Source of the DNA: Halisarca cf. caerulea
Lineage: Eukaryota > Porifera > Demospongiae > Chondrillida > Halisarcidae
Reading direction: 5' to 3'
Assembly (NCBI GenBank): GCA_963170055.1
Contig: CAUJGJ010000188.1
Span: 1,224,171-1,288,170, forward strand
DNA: 64,000 bases
In this document: piece after piece, positions 37,800-50,873 of the stretch
Layout of the letters: every line of letters begins with the position of its first letter
How positions within the stretch are numbered: position 1 is the stretch's first letter
Translations under genes and position numbers: made by a program
Notes under the pieces: model-generated
Seen by the model: only the letters and a program-made list of their open reading frames with translations
Told to the model about the DNA's origin: nothing
Database searches by the model: none

Positions 37800-38690
37800 T
37801 AAATGGAGGTGAATGATAGAATGTTATACTGGATGAACAAGAATTTGCCTTAGTCAGTGTCCTCTACACCAGATGGGGCTGTTCTTGCTGTAACAGTTGA
37901 GCTCTTTTTGCATTAGAGTCAAACCTCTTTAACGTAAACTACTTCACTTGAAGCATCCTTATGGTGTTACACAAGCCAAGTCAAAGTCCAACTCAAACCT
38001 AAGTATTACATGTAGACAAAGTACTGTTTTCTGTAAGTAAAGTTTGAATACTTCAGCACTCATGCACCCCCATGTTGTATGTTAAAGAGGTATAACTGTA
38101 TGTGACAAAGCTTCTTTTTGTGACTCGTACCTGATCCAATTCCATACCATTGGTACCTATGCATGCCAGTGTCAGTAGCAGGCCTTATTGTTGTGTCCAT
38201 GCAGTATCACAGCTGTTAGAGGGTCAGTACTGCCAACTTCTATTGATCCTTTCCTAACAGTTTTAATTGTTGATGCTGTATGTGAGGAAGATTGAAAGAT
38301 GGAAACGTTGTTGACTGTCCCATTTATGTATTCTTGTAAGTAGCAATAGCACTCATGCATCTCTAATAACCACTGCAGCTCACCTTCAACACATTTCATA
38401 GTACAATGTTTTCATTGTAGACAAGGTATAGCAAGATACTTGTACCAGTCTGCTACCCTAGTAAGACTTCCGGAATTTCTTTAACCTAGCAACAATATTA
38501 CATCCACTGAAACATGGCTACTCTGCTGCAGTCCTGTCACTGTAACAAAGGGAAAGTTTGTAGGTCCCGGCACCTCAACTAGAAGCTGAACAAATGGTAG
38601 TGTGAAATTGCATCCTCCACCATATTCTGCAGTAGGCAGCAGTCCAAAGCGGGCTTTAAATGAAAAATATGGATGGTAAGAAGTACATGA
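37800..38690. repeat. D segment, unit I
   Basis: It matches 52978-53840 closely, and 28497-29360 less closely. No domain-bearing frame is seen. The minus-strand frame at 38172-38399 is conserved at 53346-53573 with two changes, but it lies over the dispersed repeat and is probably not a gene. Confidence 0.75.
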
Positions 38691-38714
38691 TTCTGGAAAC
38701 CTTGCTATGTCTCA

Positions 38715-39130
38715 TATTCGCTGCCGCAGCAGCTTCCTGATTGTCACAACACAGCAGCACTCGTCCTCCTTCCACTAGGGAACCTCCACAGCTAACTCAA
38801 CTAGAAGCAACTCCTTTAAGGTGGTGCTGTCCATCCAATTTCCCCTCCGACGGATGCTGGCATGCATCTCCGACCACTTTATCTGAAACCAAAGGTGTTG
38901 CCGAATGACGCCACACCCCACTGATCAGAATGTATCTGTGGCACATGTGAAGCATTGACTCCCCCCCCCCACTGATCGGATGCTGTATAGACAGGTGGTT
39001 TAGTGCTACCAAGAATGTCTGCCATCCGTACAAGTCCGAATGTGCGGCTTCATGCAATCAGATGTGATGTTGCGACATCTTGGGCACTACATACCAACAA
39101 TTCATATAGCCTGCACTGTTTGGACACCTG
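38715..39130 (-). pseudogene. Relic of retroelement RNase H domain (unit B)
   Basis: Paralogue of the 8340-8773 relic. It keeps the acidic CDNQ-type box in a minus-strand phase near 38740-38760 but has a poly-C expansion at 38956-38968 and further frame breaks. Confidence 0.5.
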
Positions 39131-39896
39131 ACTTCGAATCCCTAGGAGGAGCAGCACACAATTTCATCATTATCATTCTCAATTACACATACTTTGAGTG
39201 GCAATTCTGATCATGGCAAGATAATGACCCCACTATGTACAATGACCAAGACATAATATTTGTGATAATCTAATTAGGATTATTTCCACAGGGTCACTGA
39301 AAGGTCATCTGTGGAAATAGTGTATATAGAAAGCCAGTCTTGTTCTGTATGTTGTTCACATACCAGATTCAGGAGCATTGTGTAAACACCATAGAGACCA
39401 TGGGAGGATGCAACCTCCTTCAACACCAATGGCCAGTCTAATTAGTGTAAGGTTTCCGTCTGTTTAGAAAATGTAGGAGATAAATCCACAGGTGTGCGCA
39501 AATGCCTTGTATCAGATACGTCATCGAGAACCACTACTACGAATGAGTGTTTGTATCTAGAAAGAGATGGATATTCTCCAGAACTGCTCTCATTCTAGGA
39601 AGGAGGAGATGTGATAATTTTAATGATTCCAGCGTAATTATGTGTTTCTTGAGTGTTAATCGCATTTCATTTGATTAATGAAATGATTCTTTTGATCCAA
39701 CTTTGCAAGATTTACTGATTGTTGTTGTATTGGATTGAGTGTTTCCATTAGTTGACCGAATGTGAACTGTAGGCCAAACTTTGTTCATTCTAGTTGCAGC
39801 AATTTAATCCTGTGCAGCTTTGTTTATTTATTGAAGTATTACCTTATACTCCAGTACCAACCATGTGTAACTATTTTTCTCTTGTTTTATCCTCAG

Positions 39897-40100
39897 GGTG
39901 GTCTGAATGCACTTAACCTTGCTGCCTTAAACGGGCATTTGGATGTTGTTAAATACCTTATTCCAAAGTTTGCAGACAGAAGATTTGAGTCTGACAATTA
40001 TGGTAACACCTGTCTACACTGTGCTGCACAGGACGGTCACCTGGCAGTCGTGAAGTACCTCATTGAAGAGTGTGGATTTGACCCTGGTACTGGAAATAAG
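39897..40100 (+). CDS. Ankyrin-repeat exon, unit B (two ANK repeats)
   Basis: A 204-bp phase-0 segment between an acceptor ending ttttatcctcag and a donor gtgggc (40101). It encodes two ankyrin repeats, NALNLAALNGHLDVVKYLI and TCLHCAAQDGHLAVVKYLI, with the GHL turn intact in both. About 12 of 68 residues differ from the unit A exon, yet length, borders and the ECGFDPGTGNK tail are unchanged. Changes lie mainly outside the helix core, which suggests that the exon was under protein-level constraint after duplication. Whether it is spliced into a transcript cannot be told. Confidence 0.8.
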
Positions 40101-40335
40101 GTGGGCTATTGCATGGTACACACACATTGTACATAATCTGCAACGTTCCTCTCAATTCTTCCCTTCTGACATCTTGAATACATTGTCTCATTTTAAAGGA
40201 GCTAAATCACAGAGTAGTTTGTCAGATGCACCAGGTATTTTGGCTAATATCAGTGTTGGATAGACCAGATCTCAGTGCACTACCTGTTGAGCTCTTTGCA
40301 ATACAAACTTCCCCACTCTCTCTCTTTAGTTTATG

Positions 40336-40339
40336 TTAA
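40336..40339. other. Empty TTAA target site (unit B)
   Basis: The sequence tttatgttaaagtccagctg runs straight through at the position where units A and C carry the 1.4-kb TTAA-flanked element. It is the pre-insertion site. Confidence 0.85.
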
Positions 40340-40669
40340 AGTCCAGCTGTACTATTAAGATTTCTTTTTTACCCATACCATCAATATTATTGGCACCCAT
40401 ACATGACCGTATCAGTAGCAGAATGTATTGTTTATTGTGTTTAGCATCAAGGCCATTGGAGAGTCAATACTGCCAACTGATATCGACCTTTTCCTTTTGA
40501 TTGTTTTGAGCACGTTTAATTGTTGATTCTGTATGGAAATATTTAAAGATTGAAATTCTGTTATGACTGTCCTGTTTTTGGAGTTGAGCAAGTAATGAGA
40601 ATAACCCAGGCCTACATTATCCCAAACCATTGCAGCCTACCTTCGACACATTTATGGAAGACTATTTGA

Positions 40670-43600
40670 ATTCAATTTGGTCGCTTTTGGGTACTATATA
40701 TCGACAATAATATGTTTACTGTACACAATATTAAACCCATATGTGAGTGCCTCTGCGAAAACAGACCTCTAGCTCTGTTTACATAAAACATGTACCAAGG
40801 CAAAACATGATTCAGTGTGGAAAATGCAATTTTCGTTTTTGGTCCTTTTGGCTTATCTTTTTGTAAAATACTCCTTGGACGTGTGAAGCACATACGACTT
40901 CAGGTTATTGAGTTACGGCAACTTTTGCACTTGGCGGAAGTACACTGCTTTGGTATATGGAGACTACGCACGGCTCACACGTTATGAGAGGGATGCCAAC
41001 CACATGTCTTTGACGTCGTTTGGATGATGGTGAAAGATATGCTCTGTTTGGAATTTGGCTAATGACATCCAAATTAATGTAAAGCATTTGGCAAGAAAAC
41101 GGCAGACAACAATCACCAGAAAATACACCGCCATGCATGTTTTCACTCCTGACATCATAACATTAAGGTATACGGTATGTACTTCTCATACCGGAAGTCT
41201 ACCCTTTTCATAGAAACCGTAGCAGGCGAGCTCAAGGATTTTTGGTATAACTCGTAAACTAGAGAAGCCATTGACACGGGACGGGCAGTATTGAAATCAG
41301 CAGGAAAAGCCGTATCGATTGATTTAAGAAAACACAAACACACAAAGGTGCAGTAGAAGGCTATTTTCACAGAGCCGCTCACATATTATAGTCTTTCTAC
41401 TCCTGATGTGTTTTTTGATCCAGAATGGACTTTATTTGAAGCTGTGGTAATGTTGTGAGAACATTCAGTGTTTAAGCTAGTCTATGAGTTTGTACTTCTG
41501 CATACATGCAGCCTCTGCACTTCTATTCTGCTGTTGTGTGGTCATGTAGTATGCTATATACCTCAACAAGGTACAGTAAACTATGAAATAGTTATTTATG
41601 TTTAAAGGGAAGGTTACATTTTGTAGCGAGACTCTTTGACTAGCTTTACAAAACAGGACTCGGGAAGTGTCATACAACTATAATATTGAACTTATTACTA
41701 TAGAATTCATTAAAGTTGTATATAAATACTTTTAGGATGATTACTAGAACCTCAGGCCCATAGCCAGGAGGTACGTTGGATGTGTTCACATACCCCCTTT
41801 GTTGGAGTGGTACCTTAAAACTGTTCTTGCACTGAACTTAGTATATAATTAGCCAGCAACTGTCAGGCACAGTTGTTCCTGGGAATTCAGTATACTTGTT
41901 TGGAAATTGAGTAGTGGTTGACCCAGGTGTATCAATTTATTTGTTGTAATAATCAATCAAACTGATGGCAGTGATGCACAAAGAATCAGAAGATTCAAAA
42001 CAAGATCGCTACACACAACTTCCATCATCCATGTTTTGTTCTGTAAGAGTTCTATGGTCATTCTTGAATTGAAAAGCACCCCCCAGACTAAAACCTGCCT
42101 ATTGGCCTGAACCTCATCACCATCTTCCAAACTTCGGTCTGTTATACTACTGTTGTAAATGTTCTGTTTCATCTAGACACCCTCACTGTTGTTGGGAATA
42201 CTATTGGGCATCTCCATAACATTCTTATTCTTGCACCTCTAATCCATGAATGGTCACATATTGCTTAGTGGGATCTCACCTATAGCTGTCCCTAACAAGA
42301 CATCTGTTGCATAGTCATCTTATCCTGCAATCACAGAACAGTTCAATCTAAGGGTATACACTGCCCTCCAAAAAAAGTGACCACCATGAAAATGGCGGCT
42401 AATATCAGTAAAAAGGAGGAGTCATGGAACCAACAGATTAACAAATAGGAAGTCAAAAGTATCCTAAACCTATCGCGAATTACACTTTTATTGCTAACAA
42501 AAGTCTTTTTTGCTTCGTTTGTCAATTTAGGTACTGCATACTCCTTCCAATTTTGCAGTGTTCGTATACCCATAGCGCTTGTTGTGTGAAGACAGGAGTT
42601 AATATAGAAGCAAGCACCAACTTGTTTATCGTATTTAAGCTTTTGCTCTTTCTAGGGAGAAGGGAAGAATACATACTATAGCTATGAATGGATTATTTTT
42701 GCACTTTTATGAGCCATTAAGTGGTAACTGAATTTTAGCGCTTCGGTGTAGTTGTGTTATCTGGCTTCATTCTCTACTTTGTCTTGGTCTTCCGTGGGAT
42801 TTTACCTGGATCTCGCCTAAAATGTTCTTTTTTCTATCTATTAGGCTTTATTTACCCGGATTGGTTGAAATAGCAAAGTAGTAGGTGGAGTCCTAACAAT
42901 TCGGATATATCCGACGCGTACTAATCTTCGGAAAGATCGCTCGCAGCTGCAGACAAATCTAAGACTTTGTGTTTGCAAAGTACCACTAGAACTGTAAACC
43001 TTAGGACCTTATGTGATATCTCTTTCCCTTTGTGAAGATTGGTATCTTGAAAAGGAGTAGAAAAATATCAATATTATCAGCAAACAGTGAAAGTCATACA
43101 GCTGGAAGAAATCGTCATTGCTTTCTGGTAAATTTGAATCCAGAATTTATCTTAACGAATTTATGTTACAATCCAATGGTTGTTGCAAAGATTGGATACA
43201 ATATTTCGCTGCTAGCTTCTTTCTTCGCCAGTTTAGAGATATGCTATTACTTTTTTTCCCAGCCACCATTTTCTCCAATTACACAAGTGGTCACTTTCTT
43301 TTGGAGGGCAGAGTTCCCTGGGTGTGACAATAGCTACTAGGGTAACTACTTCTATAATATCTTCTTACTTCACTACTCACCTTCTTCACGTACATGTATT
43401 GTTGGGACTTTTGTTTGTAAGTTGGTAGATTTTGAAGTTCTTATCCACCTGAGATCCATTCAGCAACCCCAGCAGTGTTTCTAGTTACTGCCATTGCAAG
43501 CACACTACCTTTGTTGGTTCAACCCTGACCCCTGGTAGGACCCTGACTGTGTATTGTTTGTTTTTTCATTGTAAGAGTGTTTACATTGAAGAGAAGGTAT

Positions 43601-43757
43601 ACGGTTGTGTGCTGGTCATATCTCGAACATGTGCACATGTTGTCTTCCTGACGACATTATTCTTTATCTAGGTTTTCCAACACAAGTATTCATTGCATGT
43701 ACACATTTGCTGCATGAACCATTTGTGTGTCAATTGTAGTAGTAATACATGTCACTA
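40670..43757. repeat. Conserved non-annotated block, unit B
   Basis: It aligns with 11640-14900 and 57340-61270, without the A-specific insert at 13268 and without the C-specific insert at 58363. No recognised gene. Confidence 0.6.
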
Positions 43758-44792
43758 CACAGGGTACTTATAGCCCACCATGGAATAAATGTGAAAATGG
43801 CCGTCGTACAATAGTTACTAAAATTCTCGATCATTTCTTTTGAATCCTGAATAGTGTCATTCTAGTTTGTACATTACATGAAAGTAAAACATATGTTCAT
43901 TGCTTCGAAGACATAACTATAGCAGTAGCTGTTTCCTAAAGGTAGAAAATGAGTTCTGAGTACACAGTAGTTCTCAACACATTTTGGCTTAGCCTGAATA
44001 GAAGATCCTTACAGATTCCCATGAAACCAACCTTACAAGTAGTGAACCATTCGGAAACACTTGGGGAATAGGTTATAATCACTGTAGTGATAGTGGCAGC
44101 TAATGTTTTTTCTACTTTTAGCATGAGTTTGAAACCAGATGATCGAGGGTCCAGATAACCGAGGCCCGGATAACTGAGGGTCTACTTTCTTTTCTTTATA
44201 TTGGCATTGTTTCTTTTAGTTGTCACCAGTTTATAGCTCTATTATCTATTCTAGCAATACCTTCCCCCAACTACCTTGTACAGGACAGTAGGGCATACTG
44301 CTGTGTGTTCCGTCACCGATCCCTCTAAATCTGTTGAAGTTTTATCATTGTATTTTGTAGTCTTTCTAAGGACATGTTTCTCCATCAGATTCTATGTACA
44401 TGCATTCCATAGATGTACCCTTTGGCTGTATCAGCTATATACAGACTGTCCAACCTAGACACCACCCTATAAATAGGGACACTCATCAAGCTATAGGTTG
44501 TGGCATGTCAGTGTATATGTACCAGTTGTCAACATCACATACATAAAGGGCTATAGCCATAGATACCATGCCATAACAAGCTCTAACTACCTTTGTGTAT
44601 GTGCCTTAGTTGATATGATGTCATATAAATGGCTACCTTTCGCGCAGTTACCTTCTGGACTGCAAAATGTCTATTTTACTGAATGTTTAGAGCTAATATT
44701 CAATAGTTTAGTCTACTAATTCATAACATTGAAGAAACCATGTCTACAATCCGAGCAAGCAACAGTCGATTATAAATACATACCCTGTATGT
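43758..44792. mobile_element. ~1.03-kb TIR element, CACAGGGTA family
   Basis: The left end cacagggtacttatagcc and the subterminal atggccgtcgta..aaattctcgatc match the element at 2298-3060. The right end ataaatacataccctg is the inverted partner. A remnant of the pogo-like MITE right end (gagggtctac at about 44176-44185) is nested inside. No transposase is recognised. The exact right border is uncertain by about 10 bp. Confidence 0.55.
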
Positions 44793-45143
44793 GTGTGGTA
44801 ATCCAGTGATAGTAATGCCCAGTTCTTTGGAAGACTGAGGGACTCCTGCTTCATAGCCATGAAGGGAAACATACTCTTTAATCTTCTTGCTTTTCTCTAG
44901 GACATTAATGTACACCCCTTGGTATTGAAGAAGTGCCAACCTTGTACACCTTGTTAACATTCTGGATTGTATTAGGTCTATTGGTGGAATCTAAAGGGCC
45001 CTTCACTAGTGATACTGTAGGGAATCCACAGGCTTAACCAGCATTGTAGAGAGTGAGACAGACCTTAAGTGTGTGGGGAACATCTGGAGTAGAATTTCCC
45101 ACTATGCATGGTATAATTCTTTGAGGTTGCTAAACACATTTAG
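44750..45143. repeat. Segment G, unit I
   Basis: Paralogue of 19250-19640, sharing gtaatgcccagttcttt and ctaaagggcccttc. Its end is separated from the next unit by a 1.55-kb insert. Confidence 0.7.
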
Positions 45144-45241
45144 TGATACTGTAGAGGTTCAAAATTGCTGCGTAGTATACTTAATAAAGTTAATAGTTAT
45201 TGGAGCAGATCACAGCGGGTAAAACATTAAATCAACAACAC

Positions 45242-45266
45242 GTTTCGATCAGTAGATCTTCATCAG
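45242..45266 (-). ncRNA. Hammerhead-ribozyme-like core
   Basis: On the minus strand the order is CTGATGA, AGATCTACTGATC, GAAAC. The middle can fold as a 4-bp stem (GATC/GATC) with a TACT loop, and the outer parts are the invariant hammerhead boxes. One A next to CTGATGA stays unpaired, and I could not establish a convincing stem III with a cleavage site, so catalytic ability is uncertain. The flanks aacaac and gttgtt are complementary to each other. Confidence 0.35.
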
Positions 45267-46198
45267 TTGTTACAAAACTTAAGGGGATAGTGCAACATTT
45301 TATACCTGGTGTAAAGACAGGTGTTGAAATACAGATACACCAAAACAAGTGTTCAGAACATAATTTAAGTGATGGGTGCTGATGCAGGAGTGACGAGATC
45401 TGATACATAGTACATGAAACAGGAGAACAAAAACACAAGACTAGAATTGGATAGGCGAGGTGACAATCAGTGTGCAAGGTGCAATCAGTGGGAACACAAA
45501 TCTTATGTGATGAGGGGGAACCACACAGGGTCAGTGGTCAAACCACAGTCCAGATTGGTGGTGTGTTGTGTGCATTGGATGTACAGGGCTTCCATAATTC
45601 TTCTATGGGACAGGTTGAGTACCACTTCTTGAACCAATGATGATCAGAGTCAGGGCAGCATGTCATTTTTATGTTCGAAAGTAGTATTTCAAACGTTGTT
45701 ATAAATGTGATAGCCTCAAACACTACTTTTTAACTGATTCAGAAGCGGCATAACATAAACAATGGCGCATGCCTAATGTGGTCATTCGCCAAATTTAAAT
45801 TTGCCAATAGCATTTTGAGGCAATTAACCAAATATAGCACCCATTACCATGGTAATGGTACAATTATACAGCGATTTTATAATGTATAAAACATGGACGT
45901 CTAACTCGCCGTGAGTTTTTACTTGGAAACTTGTGTTTTCAGGCAAATTCCTCTCTGCAAAATTCCTTAAAGAGATTTACATCGAAACACGCTACAAATC
46001 TAATCCAAACGAAGCCAATCTTTGCCACCGCGAGAAGCGTACTTAGCATCGTAGCCGAAAAATCTTCTTTGGGGATTCTTACTGCGGATTCCCCTCGGAA
46101 ACTTGATAGTTAATGTTCAAATTGCTTCGTCGAATTCCTAGAAGTCAGGAACACTTGCCTAAAGTCAACAAACGGATGCTATAATAGACATAGGCTCC

Positions 46199-46281
46199 AG
46201 GGCTGTATGGCATATAAAATGCACTTACCCTCTGGTGCTTTGCGCTCTTGGGACTCAGCATTTTATATGCCATACAGCCCT
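46199..46281. repeat. 24-bp perfect inverted repeat (hairpin element)
   Basis: The arms agggctgtatggcatataaa... (46199-46222) and their complement (46258-46281) are perfect, around a 35-nt centre holding ctctggtgctttgcgctctt. Its layout recalls the hairpin at 53843-53902, which is demonstrably a recent insertion. Confidence 0.8.
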
Positions 46282-47100
46282 CGCACCATGTGTGTCTGTG
46301 TCATGTCTTAACTACTAATTAATGCCTACCTAATTAACCGGCTATACGATATACATAATTCCCTCCTTGCATATAACTACTTGTTTTGTCTGGCAGTAAG
46401 TGATTTTGTACTATCTACCATTAGTTTATCCACTACGTATACCCCCAGTGTAGGTGTCCACATCCACAGTTAATGATGGTCTATCTCCCGTTTACACAAA
46501 GGACAACATTGCATGCACTGCTTGCATTCTATCATTCCTTAATGTCTGTTTGGGTTTCTAAATAATGTACATATTTTGCTGTCTTGCTGATTCACTAGGC
46601 AGGGTTTGATTTAGGGAGTGGAGGGGGAGGGGGGGGGGGGGGGCAGAGAGTGAGATGGAGCTTAATTGTGTGGGGAACACATGAAACACTTTTAGGTTGA
46701 GTGTTGGAACCTCATCACCATCTTCTCATCTTGGGTTGGTAGTAGTACTGTAGTAAGTCTTCTGCCTGATCTAGCTACCCTGGGTGTTGTTGCAGGCCCG
46801 TAGGCAGGTTTCTCAAAGAAAGGTGGACAATGGATCCGTTGCACAACAGAACAAGGATGATGCAATTTGCATGTTGCGTTCTTGTTTCAAATCTTCTGAA
46901 TCTTTGTGCACTTTTGCCATCAGTTTGAATGCTTTGGAAAGTAAATAAATCGAAACACCTGAGTAACTGACTTCAAAATTTCTGAACAAGTATACTGAAT
47001 TTTGGGAAAATACTGTACCTGACTGTTACTGGCTAAATATGTGGGGGGTAGGTTCAGTGCAAGAATCATTTTAAGGTACCATTCCAGAATGTACCCAATG

Positions 47101-47426
<326 letters not shown>

Positions 47427-48506
47427 AGAGCCTATGTTGGGAACAAGATTGGTCAACTCTAGTCTTCTGTCACCTCTACAGTGGGGATTATAATGGTCAG
47501 CCATCGACCATGCAAATACCCTGTGTAGTCACAAAATGGTCATACAAAATGATTTAGCCTCACATAGTGGTACGTTGAAATTTTCCACACACCGAGGCTG
47601 TGTTGGGAACAAGATTGGTTAACTCTAATCTTCTGTTACCTAGGTTTAGGGTTATATATTGACTGAGCAATTTTACATTAATAAGCTCTTTAGTTTCTTG
47701 CGACATAACGCTGATTGCGATTAGGCTACGAGAAAGAGCAGCTATTTTGTTACTATAAGCAGTAGCATTCTTTTGCATCACAATAATAAACACAGTCCTA
47801 ACTGTTAAACTACTGATACTAAACGTCACAACTGCAGACTTTTTAAGGGAACACCTTGGCTCTAACAAAGTTCGACTTGAACTATAAAACTTGTTTCATT
47901 TTCATTATGTAAGTTTTACTTAGTACACACCGTTAAGTAAACAATTGATTATATTCATATGATACTACGGAACTCATCAACTCCTGGCATTAAAGTATGC
48001 TGAAATTTACATGTCAATTCATGTCCAACCAAATGCAGTTTTGATCTGACCTATATTCAGATCAAGTCTGAAAATTTATAATCTGCACTGCCTCTGATGT
48101 ATGAATGGCCACCTAATGGATGTATGAATGGCCACCTGGCTACCTGGTTGGATCTCACCTGTACATGCCCCTCACAAGTCATCCCCTGTGTGGTCCTCTT
48201 ACCCTCCAACCACTCCAACCACTGAGCAGCAATTGTTGCCTTAAAATACCTGTAGACAACAACATATTGTTTTCCTGAGGACATGTTTCTTCATCTAGAT
48301 CTTTTAACTCAAGTATTCTTGCATGACTTTGTACGCATTCACTGTATAAACCATTTGTGTGTCAATTGTAGCAGCAATACATGGCACTATGGACTCAAGC
48401 TCACAGTACTCTTCCTTCTGTTCTACTAATCTTCATACCTGTGCAGCATCATATGTAACAATCACCATTCCCCTTTTCCAGGCCGACTTTTGTGTATTGT
48501 GTACCT

Positions 48507-48609
<103 letters not shown>

Positions 48610-48951
48610 GTGTAAAAAATGACTGACTAGCAGTGTTGATAGAAGAGTTGAGGATATCCATCTAATCCTCACTCTTGGGGATGAGTTTTAGTTTGGTTTT
48701 GGTTTAGTAAGTGTCCTTCATAGTTTATTTAGCATAATAGCTTTAGTCTAGTGAATAGTTTTGTCAAGTTTCTTTTGTCAGCATCTTGTCAGTTTTGCTA
48801 CTATTTTTCTTTGATTCACCACATTTGGAACGGATGAATCCTTTGGGATCTGCTGTCGTTTCTGCCACAAGTCCTACACTAGTCTTGGCAATCACTACAA
48901 AGGGTGTCCCAAAAGGAATGGAGCTTATTACCAACATCTACTCTCTTTTAG

Positions 48952-50865
48952 AACATCATCAAGTTAGCCAATAAGTCCAACCGGAAGGCTAAGAAGGAAC
49001 GTTGTCCAAAGTGTGGAAAGAGCTTCATTCGTCTGGAAACACATCTTCACCGAAATGCTTCATGCAAGAATGTGGTTCCCTCTGTAGACATACCACCTGT
49101 ATCTCCCTCCACAGCCGCTGTACCATCTTCACCACCTGCCCCTACTATCCTCCCTAGTGCCACACCACCCTCTCTTCTCTGTAAAGCCGAACTCCCTGTC
49201 ACACATCAGCAGTGGACTGAGCTGGATGATTTTATTATGGCTAACATCACCCCCACAGTGTTGGGAGAAGTTAATGTGAATATCATGCAGCATGTCATCA
49301 CTCATGGCATTTACACATACCTGGTGTCGAAGTTTGGTGTCATGCCTGCGCATCATCATCACCGTGAACGCGAGGTACTCTCTGCAACTAAGAAGACCGC
49401 TATCAAGGAACTCACTTTTGGCAGTGTGCACCATGACCTCATCAAGTACTCCTTGTCACACTACCATGCCCCTCCAGAGATGATTGGGCTAGTTTCCAAC
49501 ATCTATGACAACTTCACTGCTGTCATCTCCACATGCAGAGTCATGGACCACTGCTCCCATCCACCTTCAGCTAGGAGTCTACCAGGGTGACCCATTGTCA
49601 GTCATCATCTTCAACACTGTGATGAACACCCTGGTAGATTCGATCACACAACGCTGTTCTCGCCTCGGTTACAGCCCTAGTTCCATCTCCAGTACAATCA
49701 ATCTTCTGCAGTATGCTGATGACACCTCACTCATTAGTGATGGTCCTGCCTCGTGTCAGCAACTGTTTGGTCTCACTGAGGCTTGGTTGTCCTGGTCAGG
49801 TATGAGAGCCAACGTTCCCAAGTGGGTGAGTGTTGCCATCAAAGCCTCCACAGGGAAAGCTTACAACCCAGATCTCACACTGAACAAAGAGTCCATACCC
49901 TACCTTGACAACTCTACTTTCCACTTCCTTGGCGCCCCAGTCGCCATTCACTCCACCGCAGCAGAGACCAGAAATCACCTAGTCACAAAGCTGTCGTCCA
50001 TGCTGCATAAGGTCGATGACGTGCCCATCACTCGTCAGCAGAAGCTGAAGCTATTCAGAATCTGCATCTGCCCTCGACTGACCCGGGATCTCTCTATCTC
50101 AGACCTGCCTATCTGGTGGCTATGTAGCACTCTGCAGCCTATAGCCACCAGGTTCCTGAAGAAGTGGAGTGGTCTTGCCAGGCCAGCTGACCCCAACTGG
50201 CTCTTCCTTCCCAAATTCAATAGCGGTCTCGACATCCCTCACCTTGTCACCATGTACAAAATGATCCAAGCTGCTAAAGCTGGGTCTCATATGTACTCAA
50301 GTGACTCCACTATCCGGGCTATTGCCACTCAGGATACCCTTCACGAGTCCCAACTCCAGCGACCATCATTCCGCCCCCATCAGGAGGTGGTCAATGTAAT
50401 AAAGGAAGATCCTGGGGCCTCCGAGAAGAAGGTGATCTCTCGAGTCAAGGCCAAGATCCAGGCAGAGGACACTGCTGCCAGACTTGACCACACCACCATC
50501 CTCCAGGGGCAGGGCCTGACTGTAAGGGAGTTTGCAGGGGGGCATTGTGGCCCAGAACTGGTCCTCAGCCATCTTTAGTCTCCCAGAGTGGTGCTTCAAA
50601 TTTGCACTCAATGCAGTAACAGACACTCTTCCTCACAATACCAACCTCGTCAAATGGAAGAAGTTGCTCTCATCGAAGTGCCAGCTCTGTGGAGAACACC
50701 AGTCTCTGGCTCATGTCCTCAACTCATGTCAGAAAGCCCTTAACCTTGGACGTTACACCAGAAGACATGACAAGGTGCTGAAAGTCACCCATGACTTCAT
50801 TGATAACCATCTTCCATCAGGCTTTCAAATGACAGTCGACCTTCCTGGACATGTTTGCAGCTTCC
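48952..50865 (+). pseudogene. R2/Hero-like non-LTR retrotransposon ORF, copy 2 (5' and RT part)
   Basis: It shares the N-terminal zinc finger, the same opening at a TAG-preceded codon, and the same frameshift before GVYQGDPLSV as copy 1. An in-frame 843-bp deletion (joining at 49416) removes the region from the basic segment to just before the HHDLIKYSL part of RT, including the first catalytic Asp. The frame 49505-50578 retains QYADDTSLI and the thumb. A frameshift in a poly-G run near 50535 leads to a C-terminal CCHC motif (CQLCGEHQSLAHVLNSC) at about 50686-50736, as expected before an RLE. The ORF is then split by the element at 50874-52124. Confidence 0.88.
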
Positions 50866-50873
50866 CTCAGACC

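Larger units (their letters stand above)
45144..46692. other. 1.55-kb insert at the junction of the two tandem units
   Basis: It interrupts the G-to-unit junction that is continuous at 31631-31665. It carries a hammerhead-like motif on the minus strand (45242-45266), a long palindrome (46199-46281) and a poly-G run near 46631-46642. The last 50 bases repeat G sequence. Motifs of this kind (gaaacg...ctgatga) are known from the terminal repeats of Penelope-like elements, but no RT or GIY-YIG domain is visible, so the family is only suspected. Confidence 0.45.
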
